DNA of 64,000 bases from Monilinia fructicola (GCA_008692225.1 VICG01000002.1:3664273-3728272); one strand, 5' to 3'. Numbered from the stretch's first letter, positions 12,130 through 25,014 are shown. Notes: generated by a model not told the origin, from the letters alone. Translations and numbers: made by a program.

Positions 12130-13627
12130 CTAATTCTCGGGTCTTGTAACACCTCTCCCCCTATTCACTTGAACCATTTTATCTTCACCAGCGCTGACAA
12201 TTCCAACATCCTTATCCCAATTAACATCGAAAACCTTAACTCCTTCACCCCCAACGGCTTTGGTTGTCTTGTCCTTCCTACTTTCTCTCTCAATGATATA
12301 GACTGCCTCTCCGACAACACCAAGTCCCTCATCTTTCGTTCCTTGTCTTGTACTTCTAAGATCCCACACTCGACAAGTTCCATCATGACCTGCCGACACT
12401 AGACCATAGTTACTATCAGGATCCGCAAATATCGATGAAACAAAGTTGTTATGTCCTCGGGAGTGTCATTGCTTGGGTTGTGGCAGCCGAAGCTCGCGGA
12501 TCGATGAGAGCGATATGGCGTGCTGTTGTGCCTGCTGCTATGATTTGATGACCGATTCCTGGTAGAGCGCTCAATGAAAGTATAGGATTCAACAAACGTT
12601 CTCGTATCGACAATGCTAGAAGTAGTAATGTCGAGGGTTTTGATAGTATGATCTTGAGAAGCAGAGTATGCGACGGTAGAATCTTCGGGATTGAAGATGA
12701 CAGCAGTTGCAGGTCCATTATGGCAATCCATGAGGGATAGAGGGCCGCGTTGAGGAGTCGATGTGGAGGTTGTGAGTTTGCGTCGTTTAGCAGATGGTCC
12801 AGAGATAAGGCTAGTATTTACTTCAGGTGCCGAGGATTTGTGTGAAGTCCAGAAACCAATTTGACCGTCTGCTGAAGCAGATAAGATGCGATTCGATGGT
12901 CCATGGACTGCGATAGAGTCTATACTCCCTGTATGTCCATACAATTCCAAAGTTGGCTTTAATTGAGCAGAGAAATGATCTTCTGCTTCTGAATAATTCC
13001 ATATCCTTATTGTGCGATCCAAACCTGCCGATGCAATTTGTTTGGCCGAGAGGAATTTTGCAGCTTTTACTCCAGAGCTATGTCCACCAGCACTGGCAGG
13101 TGCAGAAGTCGCAATAGCTTGACCCGATTTATTTCCAAACTCTGAGAAGTCCATCATAAGAACCTGATAGTATGCGCTCCTGTCCTGCTTCAATTGACTT
13201 GCTACTCCAAGCTCCTGCAGCAGAACTACTTGATAAGACATCCACACTACTGACCCAATCATCATGTTCAAAACTTGCTTCATAGAGAGGAGGTATTAAA
13301 CTTCGAACATATTGCAAGTTTAATGTTGTTTCCGAGGATAATCCATTCGCAGTGAGGTATTCATCGAGGGTTGTTCGCAAGAATGTGCCATTGATCAAGA
13401 AATCGAAGGGTATCGGCGAGGATGTATCGAGCATTGCCTCGGAGTTGAGAATTTGTGAAAGTCCATATCTTCGTACATCTTTTTTGATACATCAGTTTCC
13501 AGAAAAAACTGGAGAGAAATTTATGTTAAAACTTACTGGTAGGAACGAGCAATTGCTGTTTTCCTTCTGGTAACTCAATATCTGGAGATGTAGTAGTGAA
13601 ATAAACTTGAACCTGGCCTTGCGCCAT
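12130..13627 (-). CDS. ytm1: Ribosome biogenesis protein Ytm1 (WDR12), three apparent indels
   Basis: Ytm1 is the WD40 subunit of the Nop7(Pes1)-Erb1(Bop1)-Ytm1 complex needed for 27S pre-rRNA processing and 60S subunit maturation in the nucleolus and nucleoplasm. The N-terminus shows the ubiquitin-like NLE domain ([20 protein letters not shown]..., [36 protein letters not shown]). WD repeats follow, including [52 protein letters not shown] and [16 protein letters not shown], with the family-specific [14 protein letters not shown] block. Exons are 13478?-13537 boundary style: 13537-13627 and 12130-13478, with a 58-nt intron (GTAAGT...AAAG). Frame is lost at 13132-13134 (TTT), 12594-12596 (AAA) and 12459-12461 (GGG), each one base too long. 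After correction the frame is continuous, about 478 residues, the expected length. As the protein is essential in yeasts, the breaks are most likely assembly errors. Confidence 0.9.
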
Positions 13628-14418
13628 ATTTGTGACTTGAGATTGTAGATATATGTCTGAAGTTTGGAAATCTCTGGTATTCCGGTATTTTGATGTTTTC
13701 TTCGTAAGAAAGTTTCTTGCCATGGAAGCTATTTCGAATTGGAATTTTTTTCCGGCCGTACATTGATACCAAACTATGCAGCTCGGTGGGCGAAACAGAC
13801 CTAATCGCCATTTTACCATTCATGATATATTAATTAATTAATTAATATAAATCTTACAATGCTGTTGTCTGTCAGCAAACTGGAAAAGTCGTATTACAGA
13901 ATTATGAATTCCATACAAAAGATGATATACTCATCTCATCATGCGACGACAATGATACTATACAATTCTTGATTCGAGGTAGGTAAGCAGACTGAAAAGA
14001 TGAACCCGTTCACAGTCAATGTAATTTGACTATAGTAACCTTAACCTTGCCTAACTATTTCACAGGATGATTGAATACAAAGAAAGTACCTAGCCTTGAA
14101 TCACTTTTCAATTGGATAGTAGATTGAGTCAACTCTATCATGGTCGGCCAATGGACCATGTTCCTATTGACTTGCGGTCTAACGTTCTCTTCAAGTGAAG
14201 CAAGTGATAGGGACAGGCAGATTCTGGCAAGACTGTTGAATGAAAGATATCAAGTGAAGCAGAAATGTCTTTGAGAATACTCAATCATCCTAAGGAATGT
14301 ATATTAAACGATGTTACTACTTCAAACAGGTAGCAAGCGCCCGTTAATGGCCCCGGCCGCGAATCTTCCGTGATCCATTCATTAGAACTTCCAAGTTCTT
14401 TTAGATTATTCTCTATGA
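13628..14418. other. Intergenic between ytm1 and aquaporin
   Basis: Contains an (ATTA)n run at 13828-13850, about 200 nt upstream of ytm1. Nothing else is recognised. It should hold the ytm1 promoter and the aquaporin 3' end. Confidence 0.5.
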
Positions 14419-15918
14419 TCACATTAAAATGCTTTTCATATAAAAATTCCCATATTTTCGCCTTTGCCGTTGAGCCTCGATATCATCTAATCCTCTAAAC
14501 ATTCCACCCCTTCGATCCATTGATCTTCTACTTCCAGTCGAACTACTGCCCGATTGTCTAATTGATCCTAAAACTGGGTTCATCTCTATACCATGATTTT
14601 GCATCACCAGCACCATTCAGTTCTTCTTCTCTTTCTTGCGCATTCTGTGCAACATCAAGTTCCGGGTTTTGTGTTGGATCGTTCTCAGGATCTCCATCTT
14701 GTCCCGGATTTGCCATTTCGTATTCCAGTAGTTTGATCAACCTGAAAAAAACAAAACCGCTAACCCAGCGCCCAGAATTGGCCCGACCCAATAAATCCAA
14801 TGTTTCTCGCCGAAAATCCCCGAGGATCGCCGCTGGACCAAAACTACGAGCTGGATTCAAAGACGCTCCAGTGAAAGGTAAAGCGACCATATGAGCAACA
14901 AAGAGGGCTATGCCAATACCTACAGGCGCAATGAAAGTTGCTTTGTGCTTCTCCACTGCTAGCATTATGATTGTGAAGATCAGAGCTGCTGTTGTGATAG
15001 CTTCGATGACAAAACCTTGACCCATAGATGTACCACTTCCAAGTGAGGTAGCAACGTCAAATCGGTTCGGGAAGATTTTTTTAACGAGGATGGCGGCTAA
15101 GCATGAAGCACCCAGTTGTGTAATTACAAGGAGAATAGCGCGGACTGGTGCTACTGCTTGAAGTAGTGCAAGTGCTAATGTTACCTATTAGTGTTAGCCT
15201 GGACTTCCTCGATGTCTCCATTATACTCACAGCTGGATTAAACAAGCCTCCACTGATGCGAAAGAATATCCACGCATTAACCATGAGACTAGCTCCAAAG
15301 GTTGCTGATATGTATAATAAAACTTGGAGGTCTGGTGACGCACGACCTTCAAGCGTCGCAACTTCAATACCAGCATAACCGAAGAAAAGAAAAAAGAGTA
15401 GTACCAATCAGCTCTCCAATGACCGCGACCATATCTACTACAGTTAGTAAACGGCTTCGCATATAATCATCCGGTCACTTACGATTCTTCCATTCACTAT
15501 TCATCCATTTCATCCACTTCGTCGGTGGTCGCCTTCTTCTATATCTTTGCCTTGTATCTTGTGTCTGCAAGGTTTGCATCCATGATCGACTTTTATTCGC
15601 TCCATCAATTTGTACATCGTTCCTGTTGTTTGGAATGACAAATGATTCCTTTTTTGCACTGTATGGTTGTGCTTCTGTATACCCAGTTTCATGGATTTTC
15701 GAAAAATGTCTTGGAGCGTCGTTCGACTTTCGAGGGAGCTCAAAATCTTGCATGGGTATTGGCATATTGCTTCGTTGCACAACTCTTCTTGGCGGGGAAA
15801 AACTACAATACTGACTATCGTCTAGAAGTATTTGAATTTCATGATCTTGATCTTGATCTGATACGGGGCTTGCGGACAACGGCTGTGGGTGTAGTGTAAT
15901 TGGGATTTTCGTGGTCAT
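14419..15918 (-). CDS. Aquaporin (MIP family, orthodox water-channel type), four apparent indels
   Basis: This is a major intrinsic protein with both half-helix signatures, NPAV in GGLFNPAVTLAL and NPAR in LNPARSFGPAAI. The Ser-Phe after the second NPAR (rather than Asp) fits a water-selective channel over an aquaglyceroporin; that is an inference from family knowledge. A long hydrophilic N-terminal extension (about 140 residues) and an acidic, Asn/Gln-rich C-terminal tail followed by an Arg/Ser-rich stretch are typical of filamentous fungal aquaporins. Exons are 15483-15918, 15231-15437 and 14419-15184; the introns are 45 and 46 nt. Frame is lost at 15390-15395 (A6, one extra), 14818-14821 (C4, one extra), 14746-14752 (A7, one short) and 14597-14600 (T4, one extra). 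Correction gives about 468 residues ending at the TGA at 14419; without the last correction the protein would stop at 14558. Confidence 0.8.
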
Positions 15919-16519
15919 TATGACTATGTCGGTGTATTTTTAGTATGATTATATGCCAGGAGATAATTGAAATGGGGGATTAGACTTCATTATATTATTG
16001 CTCCCAGACTCAAATGTAGCTCATGAGCATAGATACCCTTTGCTTTTCCCCATCCCGCAAAAGAAGCATTCTCCACTCCGTCCATATGCTTGGAAGTTTA
16101 CTTTTTTGATATGGGGTTTATCATTCTTAGCCTACAACATCCCGCATTTTTAGATATTTATGTAAAACGTTAATGACGTTGACATCTGGGGGTATGGAAA
16201 CCTCCTGCTGGGTCGATGAAGATCCAGGAGTAAGGAGTGATTGGGTGAGAAGCACTGAGCCAACCGAGGAAATATAAGACAACTAAAGTATACAAGTAGA
16301 ATTCTACACAAACAATTAGCCTCAATGATCCTCCAGGGCTATCTGTATTGCTTGAACATGATAATCTTCACCTGCACGGCTAATTTTTCCCTATCAGGAT
16401 GTTCTTATTCGAGAAGATGGTTGGCTGTGTATTGTGCTGCTTCGCCGTCGTCCCACGAGACGAATTGAATATAGTCTATGAAGTTACGTATACAGAGCGA
16501 GCCTTTCAGAGGTATATAC

Positions 16520-16603
16520 GTATCTTCCTTTGTAGAAAAACGTATGCTCATACGTATCCAAAGTATCTTCATTCGTAGAAAACGTATGCTCATACGTATA
16601 AAA
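16520..16603. repeat. 42-bp direct duplication carrying a palindrome
   Basis: Two adjacent copies (16520-16562 and 16563-16603) share GTATCTTC...GTAGAAAA followed by the perfect inverted repeat ACGTATG-CT-CATACGT. The palindrome is conserved in both copies. Confidence 0.85.
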
Positions 16604-16732
16604 CTCGATTGATCAGCCATGGCTGATTTACTAATCTACAAATGGTATTTTCCCACAAGACTACTGTCGCACAGACGACCATTTTCTCGTGGCAATGTCC
16701 ATCATTGTCTGTGCGATATCTATGATGGAATC

Positions 16733-16772
16733 AATGGAATCAATGGAATCAATGGAATCAATGGAATCAATT
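16733..16772. repeat. Nonamer (GGAATCAAT)n array
   Basis: Four to five tandem copies of GGAATCAAT, perfect apart from the ends. Confidence 0.9.
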
Positions 16773-17045
16773 GATATCTGAGACATTCATGGATATGACA
16801 ATGATGTCAATTTAATTGGAAATAGAGATCGTATTCACGACACGATTTTCAGAATCGCCGCCAAAAGTACTTTCAAACTAACAAATTATCATCATCTCTG
16901 AACCCAAAACATTTCCCTCCATCAACGATTCGACAATCATCTCATCGACCTGTCATCCCAACAACCATTTTTCCAAATCAGCCAATTGATTCACCACCTC
17001 TGCATCTCCACTAACTATACTATAATATCAACTGTTCACCCCGCA

Positions 17046-17736
17046 TTAGATCCACACTGGGAACAAAAGAACCCTCGCACAACTGCTTGGAACATCATAA
17101 GGACTCGGCTCATCAAAGTACTTTATCATCTGGAACAATTGCGGTGCATTCAACCCATGATACCATTCACATACAACCCAACCATCGGCCTCAGGATCAT
17201 CGACCTGAAATCCAGCAGACCCTTCATTCACGAACTTCCCACTGCCATATCCAGAAGTGATGGTAACCGGTTCCCAACGCGCATAGTTGGTATCAGAAGG
17301 TAGGGCGTTGATACTGAATGGATAGGGACTGACGTCGAATTGGAGTTGCGAAGAGTTGAAATACATACGGGATCCTGTACTATTAGAGGGGTCGACGAAA
17401 ACCGGATCAGCCATTCCGGCGCCGGTATGCCAGGCTTCTACTTTAGGGCCGTCAGTCGTGATTCATTCTCCAAGGACCACTATCATGAGACGGAACGCGG
17501 CGAAAAGAGAAAGTTACATATATATATATATATATATGAATGGAAATTGAGACTTACAAACCCAACTCTCATGCGTGTAGTCACCCGTCAGTAACAATCA
17601 TATGAAGGTAGAATTCCTGCGTATTGTTCAAGGTGCCTGGCACCCACGCATCTTGTCTTTTATCGAGTGCTGGAGCCGCCGAGGCAAAGGATAAAATACT
17701 TGATGCCACGAGGGCGAGATTGCGGATGGAAACCAT
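17046..17736 (-). CDS. Small secreted protein, DUF7907-like
   Basis: About 190 residues. The N-terminus MVSIRNLALVASSILSFASA is a clear signal peptide, and the mature region begins after a dibasic ALDKR site (possible Kex2 cleavage). The body contains the blocks EFYLHMIVTDGDYTHESW, EAWHTGAG, DTNYARWEPVTITSGYGSG and GWVVCEWYHGLNAPQLF, which resemble a conserved extracellular fungal family that I recall as DUF7907; its function is unknown. Exons are 17558-17736 and 17046-17440. The intron (117 nt) has a GTAAGT donor, includes a (TA)n microsatellite, and ends at CCCTAAAG. One extra base lies in the CCC at 17583-17585; without it the frame stops just before the intron. A TATA box lies about 100 nt upstream. 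Secretion is well supported; the family name less so. Confidence 0.6.
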
Positions 17737-17837
17737 GATTTAAAGTTGCTTCGTGAGTTTGTTTACTGGGTCGAATACAAGAGGGTTGAATTGGGATCGA
17801 TGATGATATGGGAACTCCTCTGGGTGATCTCAAACTT

Positions 17838-17845
17838 CTTATATA
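17838..17845 (-). promoter_or_regulatory. TATA box of the secreted-protein gene
   Basis: TATATAAG on the minus strand, about 102 nt upstream of the ATG at 17736. The same octamer, with the same GAATG...flank, lies about 103 nt upstream of the FAD-oxidase gene. Confidence 0.6.
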
Positions 17846-18783
17846 CATTCCTCGATAGTGATTACTTCCACCGGGTCCATTCTTTCGTTCCTTGCTTCTT
17901 CCACCGCGTGATCCTTTTCGAGACTGTCAACCTTACGAGCTCATAGTCTGTGTCTGTCCATCCGGAGAGAACGACGTGATATCCAATTCGTATTCTAAGA
18001 CTTCCACACCAAACTTTCCTAGAGGGTACCTAGCCAGAACTACGCGAAACCCTCTACACGGATAACTTGTACCCATGTAGCCATCCCATCCTTCAACCCC
18101 GCATCATCGCGCAAGCATCAGTGGCACCAAAATAAAACCAACTCGGGACGCACCGAACCTAGCACCAATCTTCGTATCGCGAACGTTATTAATTCTCCGC
18201 CGACCATCCATCGTGCTCGCAATACCCGTAACGGGCTTCAGAATTGGCTGATGCGGGGCGTTCGATGGAACGTCCCGCCTCGTATCGGATTACGTGAGGA
18301 GGTCTGCAGTGTGTAAGCTTCGTGTTTGGAGGACATCAGATGACTGATATGTGGGCAACCTATGTTGATAGGTAGGTAGGTTGGTTGAGATGTATCGTAT
18401 CGGTTTTGTCATCGCAATCTAAGGTGGAAGGGTGGATTCTGGTTACTGTGTTTCTTGTAATGGTGAGTAAGTGATCATGCAACAATTCATAATGATGGAG
18501 GTCTTCGGCATCGTGATCTAAATCGCTTCGGAAATTCAATAACGGTACGTTCACAGGATGGATGATGTTATTCTAGGCTTCATCGATTCTGTCTTCTTAA
18601 GTTTTGTGAAATTTCTGCAATTGATTATGGGCTCTGCCCTGAAAGAACTGGCGATATTTTGCACAAGAACGGGTAACTGCTACTTAATACACGCCTTCAA
18701 CACCTCTCAATTTTTCTCTTTCCTCCCTTTCCAACCTCCTTCCCAATCTACAGAACTCCCAGACAACAAGAGACACAAGAAGA
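17846..18783. other. Intergenic region
   Basis: No gene is supported. It contains a GTAGGTAGGTTGG stretch at 18371-18383 of the motif type scattered through all intergenic DNA here, and the 3' end of the glycosyltransferase gene. Confidence 0.5.
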
Positions 18784-20365
18784 TTACAACTTGGTTTGTA
18801 GTCCAAAATCACCTGCAACCAAGTCCAATATCTTCCGAGCGGCATCCTCTCTTCCTCTGTACTTCTTCCTCACAAGTTCACCCATTTCTCGTGCTTTTCT
18901 CTTGATTGATTCGTCCTCCGTCACTTTGATCAAGGCCTGAGCACATTCCTCTCCATCGATACCAGGTGCATAGTTCCTACTTCCCCATACGCCAATACCA
19001 AGATACTCCATCTTCTCAGTATAATCGTACGTGTCGAACCAACATGGCAAAGCCAATTGTGGTGTTCCGGTTTCGATACTCTCATAGTATGAATTTGCAC
19101 CGCCATGATGTACAGAAGCAATGATTTGACCGGAGCGAAGGATGGAAACCGGCTCGGCCTGAAGCCATTTCACGATCATCACTCGGTCTGCGACAGGTGC
19201 AAGGATCTCCGTGATGGCAGGATCGGGGCCTAATGCGGTGGGCTTGAGCTTCCAGAGTACCTGTATAGACGGATTTCTGGAGAGGAGAATACGAACGGCG
19301 GTAGCGATGCTGCGGTTGAAATCCACGCTTCCATACACATGTGATCCGAGATTGATCAGCACGGTTGGTTTACTCTCCAACCATTTTAGTAATTCCGGGT
19401 AGGTTTGAGAGAGGGGGTACGAGGGTATCGTGAGCGGTCCACAGGTCGTCACATTTTTTGGGATGTAGGGTAGCTTGAGATCGAATTCTCGTCCAGTGGG
19501 AAGGAGATATTCGATATCTTTGGAATAGGTGACAAAGAATGGATATTGTCCGGGGATTTTGGCTTCTTTGCGTTTAGCATCGATGGCTTTAATGTTTGGG
19601 GAAGTGAGGACGATGATGATGAGTCGAATCATGAGAATGATATTCAGGGGAATGAGGTACCAAGGGAGGGGGAATCCATAGCCCGAACATTCACTAATTA
19701 GAAAAGTTAGACTGGAGTCAATCAAACGGTCAACGAAGGGAAAAATTTACACAGCCATACCCCAAAAAGCAAAACCACCTGGTTGAGCTTGGGCCAGAGT
19801 ATCCTTGAAGCTATTTGGAGTGATGCTAATAGTCTTCTTTCCCAAGAGTGCACATGCATCGAAACCTTGTGCGCAAAGCTTCTCCACCACAATGCCATCT
19901 GGATTGACCTTTGTGATAATCTCGGCACAAGATTTGACTCCATTTACATACTCATCCGGAGTATAAGATGAGAGAATACTTGGAATTTGCGCAAAGATCC
20001 TCCATGCCTCTGAGAATCCGACCCCGTGACGCATACCCTCTTGGTCAGGAGAGACAAGTGCGAGCTTCTCCACCATGCCCGGGCTATCAATCGGATGGAA
20101 AACTGCCTTAATGCTACCAGGTGAAACTGGACCATGAATACCTGCATTTAGCTCATCGACACGGGTTTCGTATTGATGATCGAAGGCTTCCATAATCAAC
20201 AATGTTGGAGACTTCTGCTGCAATGGCTGGTGCTTCGAAGGAGGCAATGTGAACTTCCACATTTTTTAGAATGAGTTCATGTGCAGTTGCCAATACCACA
20301 TTGCTCTGGCCATACTCGCTGTTTGTCAAGAAAAGGATCTTTTGAGGGGTTGTCGAGATAGACAT
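18784..20365 (-). CDS. UDP-glycosyltransferase-like protein (GT1 family type)
   Basis: This is a GT-B fold glycosyltransferase that should transfer a nucleotide-activated sugar to a small-molecule acceptor. The N-terminal acceptor half starts MSISTTPQKILFLTNSEYGQSN (Rossmann start, 'AHELILKNVEVHIASFEAPA'). The C-terminal donor half has TVLINLGSHVYGS and the donor-binding signature ASVHHGGANSYYESIETGTPQLALPCWFDTYDYT, equivalent to the HHGG...TP...PxxxDQ pattern of family 1. A hydrophobic segment follows the intron (GFPLPWYLIPLNIILMIRLIIIV), so the enzyme may be membrane-anchored. Exons are 19751-20365 and 18784-19693; the intron is 57 nt (GTAAAT...TTAG). One extra base in a TT near 20186-20192 breaks the frame early; with correction the protein is about 507 residues. 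The acceptor is unknown. No biosynthetic partners sit beside it. Confidence 0.75.
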
Positions 20366-20494
20366 TGGGAATTTTCGATGTTAGGAGGCAGATGAAAATC
20401 TAGACGTAGAGAATGATGGTGTAGAGTCTGTTGTTATAGAGAATGGTGTGGTAAAGTACAGTGTTATTTTCAAAAGTCGGCCGAGATCTCGAAA

Positions 20495-20502
20495 CTTATA
20501 TA
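20495..20502 (-). promoter_or_regulatory. TATA box of the glycosyltransferase gene
   Basis: TATATAAG on the minus strand, 130 nt upstream of the ATG at 20365. Confidence 0.5.
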
Positions 20503-22121
20503 GACCCCTCAAACCACCTAGTACATCAGCCAAACCGAAGCTGTTCACTTGTGCGTGGGGATCACTCAATCCAATGGCCGTAGCTCCGCACTCGACTGGA
20601 ACCTCGGAAAAGCCTTTTCGGTACACTCAGTTGTGATGAAGATGTGGCGCCATGTTGGGTTTGTATTGGTGTTGACTTTGTAGTGAATTGGAAGTTGTTT
20701 TGGAGGAGGTAGAGAGAAGCGCAGGTTATCATTAGTGCTCAGGGGGTTGCATTAGCGAGAATGGGGTTTCTTTACTAGAGGCACTGACCCGTTTATCTAA
20801 TCCACAATATCAGACTTTGGATTAAATGTATTGACTGGCTATATTCTAAACCTAGGTACGGATTGATTCTCTTATCAATTTGTTTTTCGGAGCGTTGTTT
20901 TGGGATGAAATGTAATTAAATTCTTGTAGTCATGTCCTTGTATCGATAATCTCATTGTGCCTGTTAGTTGGGCTATACCCCCACTATTTCCTGTTCTAGT
21001 TTTTGATACGATCTTGTTTGCAATAAAAAACTTGATCCATAACTCAGATACTTGGGTATGAAACTGGCAATCAATCCTCTGAGCAGCCATCTGTTGAGCT
21101 TTTCACCTCATACAATAAGTATGTTAGGCCAATCTGAATGCAGCACCAGGTGTATAAATAACCGGTAGTATTGACCGTATTCGCTAGGTCTGGACCTCAT
21201 CCCCTAAGTATATCTTGGACAAAAATCTTGTGTGGACCTTCAAGTCGGGGTGCATATATTAGGGAAAGAGGTGTATTTCTTTTCCGGATGAGGGCGGTGC
21301 AGAAAAGAGACCTAGGGGCTGGCAGGCTGCTGACTGGACCTAGCTGTGCAAACATAGACCATGAGCCGAGTGAAAAATTCACAATCATGAAATTAATTAA
21401 GAATCAAGCTGGTATGAAGTGAGTCTCAACTATACAAGTTCAGTTTTGACGAGAGTCTGGGGAGGAGAAGTAGATCAGGGTCACAGGCTATTATAGAGGC
21501 ATTATACCCTGAATGATTATCATCAGAGTGATAGATAAAATCCATAAAACGAAGAAATATGAAGGATTTGGTCAGTCGCCATCCGATTTCCAAGCACCGG
21601 ATGAGCGATCAACTCCTCAATACAGAAATGTTTGGGGATAGCATATGAACCTCTGGTTATCCTACTAAAAGACTTATCGCCATATCACGGTGAAAGAGAA
21701 GGAGTTGTGATGGGGAATCATAGATGGAGTTGGTGACCAGAATGATAATAAGTGACTCAATCGTAAATACATACCTCTAACGGAATTCGAGGAATACGAT
21801 TTAAATTAGCTCTCAACATTGCAGGGATAAAGTCTTGCCGACACATGGCGTCTTCTCCCGGTGACGAAGAGGTTTGAAGGTATAGATATGATATAAGTAG
21901 GACGTTGCAATCTCATCGTATTAGTTGAGTGGGTTCAAATTGTTTAACTGTTTTAATAAGCCATTTGGAATACTAACACACGAGTTGGTAGCTCCCAAGA
22001 GCTATTATATGCTATGCTATCTTGAACATCCAGAACTTAAATTATTGTAAATACAAAATGCACAGGAAGACAAAAAAAGACAGAAATTCATATACGCGCA
22101 GAGCAATATTCGAATCATAAA
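20503..22121. other. Intergenic region
   Basis: This is 1.6 kb without a supported gene. Short readings on both strands show no family features. Confidence 0.5.
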
Positions 22122-23806
22122 TCATGCCAGATCATCCTCAAGGGGCTTTTCACCCTTCGCCTGCAACTGTGCAGCAAGCTCATCAACATCTTTCCAAACC
22201 CTCAAGACATTACCACCTACTACCTTTGCAGCATCTGTGTCGCTGACGCCTTGTTTGAGCAACTCAGCTACCAAGTCCGGATACTTGCTCACATCGTCCA
22301 ATCCCTGTGGTGTATTTGGTATCCCATCAAAATCACTACCAAAGCCTACGTGATCATACCCAATGAGATCTCCAATATGTATGACGTGTCTAGCTACGTG
22401 TTCCAAAGTTGAGTTCTTTTGGGTAGAAGTCTGGAAGCCCATTTGTATTGGATGGATTGGCAACGCATGATACAAAGTCGGGTGCGAAATTGACCATGAC
22501 GAGAGAATTTCGTTCCTTGACAAGTTGGAGAATATCATCGGGAACATTTCGTGGATGAGGGCATATTTTATAAGCAGACGAATGACTGAAAATTACTGGA
22601 GCAAGACTCCCTGGCCAATCAGCATCCCAACCAAGCACAGAACGCATCGTGTCTTGACTTGTATGTGATAGATCAACAATCATCCCTAATCGATTCATTT
22701 CATGGATAAGTTGACGGCCAGCAGGAGAGACACCTCCCCATTGAGGTGTAGGACTTTTCTACGCCACCACCTGGGAGCTCAACCAGTGCCGCATCTGCAT
22801 AAACGATTATGACAGTTGTGTGTTAAGGTTGCGTAGCGGACTCCCAGATTGAAGTAATGACGAAGGTTGGATAATGAGTTTCCAATCTGGTGAAGTCCTT
22901 CAATGATATATGGAGAGATGAGTTGGCCATTCTGGAAAGCAGTCAAGGCTGTGCTACTGTTACCGGGAAGTGAGAAATGGGAAGGGTAAGCGGCTTGGAG
23001 ACGAGTGAGGAGATCAAGTTGAGTCAAGGTAAAGGCAACGGCTGAATGATAAAATCAGTTGGGTATTTCAAACCTTTGGGATACACAAAAAGAACGGAGA
23101 TACAGGGAACAGGATTGGCTCAAATGAGAAAGAAGATATGAGAATCAATAGAAAGCAGGAAGTACGGGTAATCAAAAGCCAACCAACAAAAATCACTAAC
23201 AATGGCCATAATTCTCCGTAGAAAAATCACTCCAATTTGAAGGACATGGTGCATATGCACTCCAAAAAGCACCTCCATTCTTCCCAGCTTTTAATCGAGG
23301 TAAATCCACGTGATATGGCATACCACCATTCTCAAATACATTGGTGAACTTTTCATCATAAATGCGATTCTTATAGACAGATTTTATAAGAATTGCAAGA
23401 TCATTATGCCCATCTATTTTCGATTAGCAAAGGTTGATTGAAGAGTTATATTGTCCGAATGTCCGAGAAAAGCCTACCTACCTATGAGTGGTGTATGCAA
23501 CAGAATTTTATCCACTCTCTCTTCAATTGTCTTTGGATTTTGATGTCCGAAAGGCCAACCACGAGGAAATGTATCATCTATGAAGCCATTTGGTAGTACT
23601 AACATGGTAAGTATAAGAGCTGAACATAATCCCAGAACAACAGCCATCAAATCGTTAAACGATCGTTTCCCACGACTAGTGGTTGAGCCAAAGTCATTTT
23701 GGTTATCTTCTTTCTGTTCTGTTTGAGAAGTTGGATTTGAAACCTTGATCTCTGATGATGACTTGTCTCTTGATAATAGAGGATCCTGTTCAGTATAATG
23801 ATGCAT
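22122..23806 (-). CDS. Membrane dipeptidase (renal dipeptidase family, peptidase M19)
   Basis: This is a zinc dipeptidase of family M19. Metal-site blocks are visible in order: [15 protein letters not shown] (His-Asp pair), [10 protein letters not shown] (bridging Glu), IVDLSHTS and [16 protein letters not shown] (His and Arg), and [13 protein letters not shown] (Asp). Typical downstream features are [11 protein letters not shown] near the C-terminus. A cytosolic N-terminal segment and one hydrophobic helix ([20 protein letters not shown]) precede the catalytic domain, so the enzyme is probably a type II membrane protein facing outside or the lumen. Exons are 23482-23806, 23201-23413 and 22122-23041; the introns are 68 and 159 nt. 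One extra base breaks the frame near 22798-22802 (TTT), 22753-22757 (TTTT) and 22415-22420 (TTTT). Correction gives about 484 residues, typical of the fungal membrane-anchored enzymes. Confidence 0.85.
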
Positions 23807-24649
23807 GGCTGGCTGTGCTGGGCGGATGATGGTTTGAATGATTTGAATGATTGAATGTATTTAAGGTGTGAAAGGGTGATGCCCGTAGTAAGGAAAGTAC
23901 GGAATAATGAAGATGGCCTGGGGTCTTACATAAGCTCCAGTAGATTAATTACCTACCTAGGCAGTTGTTGGGAAGGCGGAAGGCGGAAGGTGGAAGTCTC
24001 TCTGTTCGCCCACGGTAGATAAGAGTTGAGTTGATTGGACGGATCACATGATCAGATGTATACTGTATCGTCTCATTTCCGTTATTGCGACAGTTCCCCA
24101 GTTTTTTGGTTATTCAGCTTCCCACTTTCTCAAGGTTATACGGAGCCCTGGAGTACGTAGTACGTAGTATGTACGTACGGAGGAGGGAGATACTGTAGGT
24201 ATATATTTAGCATAAATGGGCGAGTGCGCTAAGCCCCTTTAATAGATTACCGGAAATTTCCCTGATTTAGCTATTTTTGGAATGAGATGGAGGGATACCT
24301 GAGATTTAAGGCATAGATAATCTTAGCTAGGTAGGTCCAAGTAGTAATATGTACGGAGTACCTAGGTAGTATCTACCTAGGTACGTACCAACATCCCTTC
24401 CGAAGTTTCCCCTGCCCGCGTCACTTCTGACAGCTGGAGCAGAGAGATTCGAAAGAATGTACAAGAGATTGAAAGTTTATGGGATGAATTGAAGTTTAAC
24501 ACTTGGGCAGGGCACGTCTACGGAGTGAATTAGAAAGTTTATTAATATGGATTGTAAATTATTAGTAATATACCGTAATATAGTAGAGTGATATCTTATT
24601 TGTATATTAGGAGGATTCATGAATCATTTTAAGAAGTTAAATATCTTCT

Positions 24650-24875
24650 ATGATAATAATAGTAATAATAATAGTAATAATAATAATAACAGTAATAATA
24701 ATAGTAATAATAATAGTAATAATAATAGTAATAATAATAGTAATAATAATAAGTAATAATAATAGTAATAATGTAACAGTAATAATAACAGTAATAATAA
24801 TAGTAATAATAACAATAATAATAACAATAATAAGAATAATAGATAATTATAATAATTATAATAATTTAATAATTT
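24650..24875. repeat. (TAA/TAG)n trinucleotide array
   Basis: About 225 bp of AATAATAATAGT-type repeats grading into TAATTATAA. Confidence 0.9.
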
Positions 24876-24937
24876 AATACTCTAATTTATATAATTAATT
24901 TATTATACGATAGATACGATCCATGGATATCATTCAT

Positions 24938-25014
24938 CATTTCATTTCATTTCATTTCATTTCATTTCATTTCATTTCATTTCATTTCATTTCATTCATT
25001 CATTCATTCATTCT
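24938..25014. repeat. (ATTTC)n pentanucleotide array grading into (ATTC)n
   Basis: About twelve perfect TTTCA units, then four ATTC units. Confidence 0.95.

Larger units (their letters stand above)
15919..17045. other. Intergenic with two short tandem repeats
   Basis: Upstream of the aquaporin. It holds the 42-bp duplication and the nonamer array listed next. No gene is supported. Confidence 0.5.

Noticed and set aside
12130..13627. ytm1 as a pseudogene
   Set aside because: Three single-base homopolymer insertions with otherwise perfect conservation in an expected essential gene fit assembly error better.
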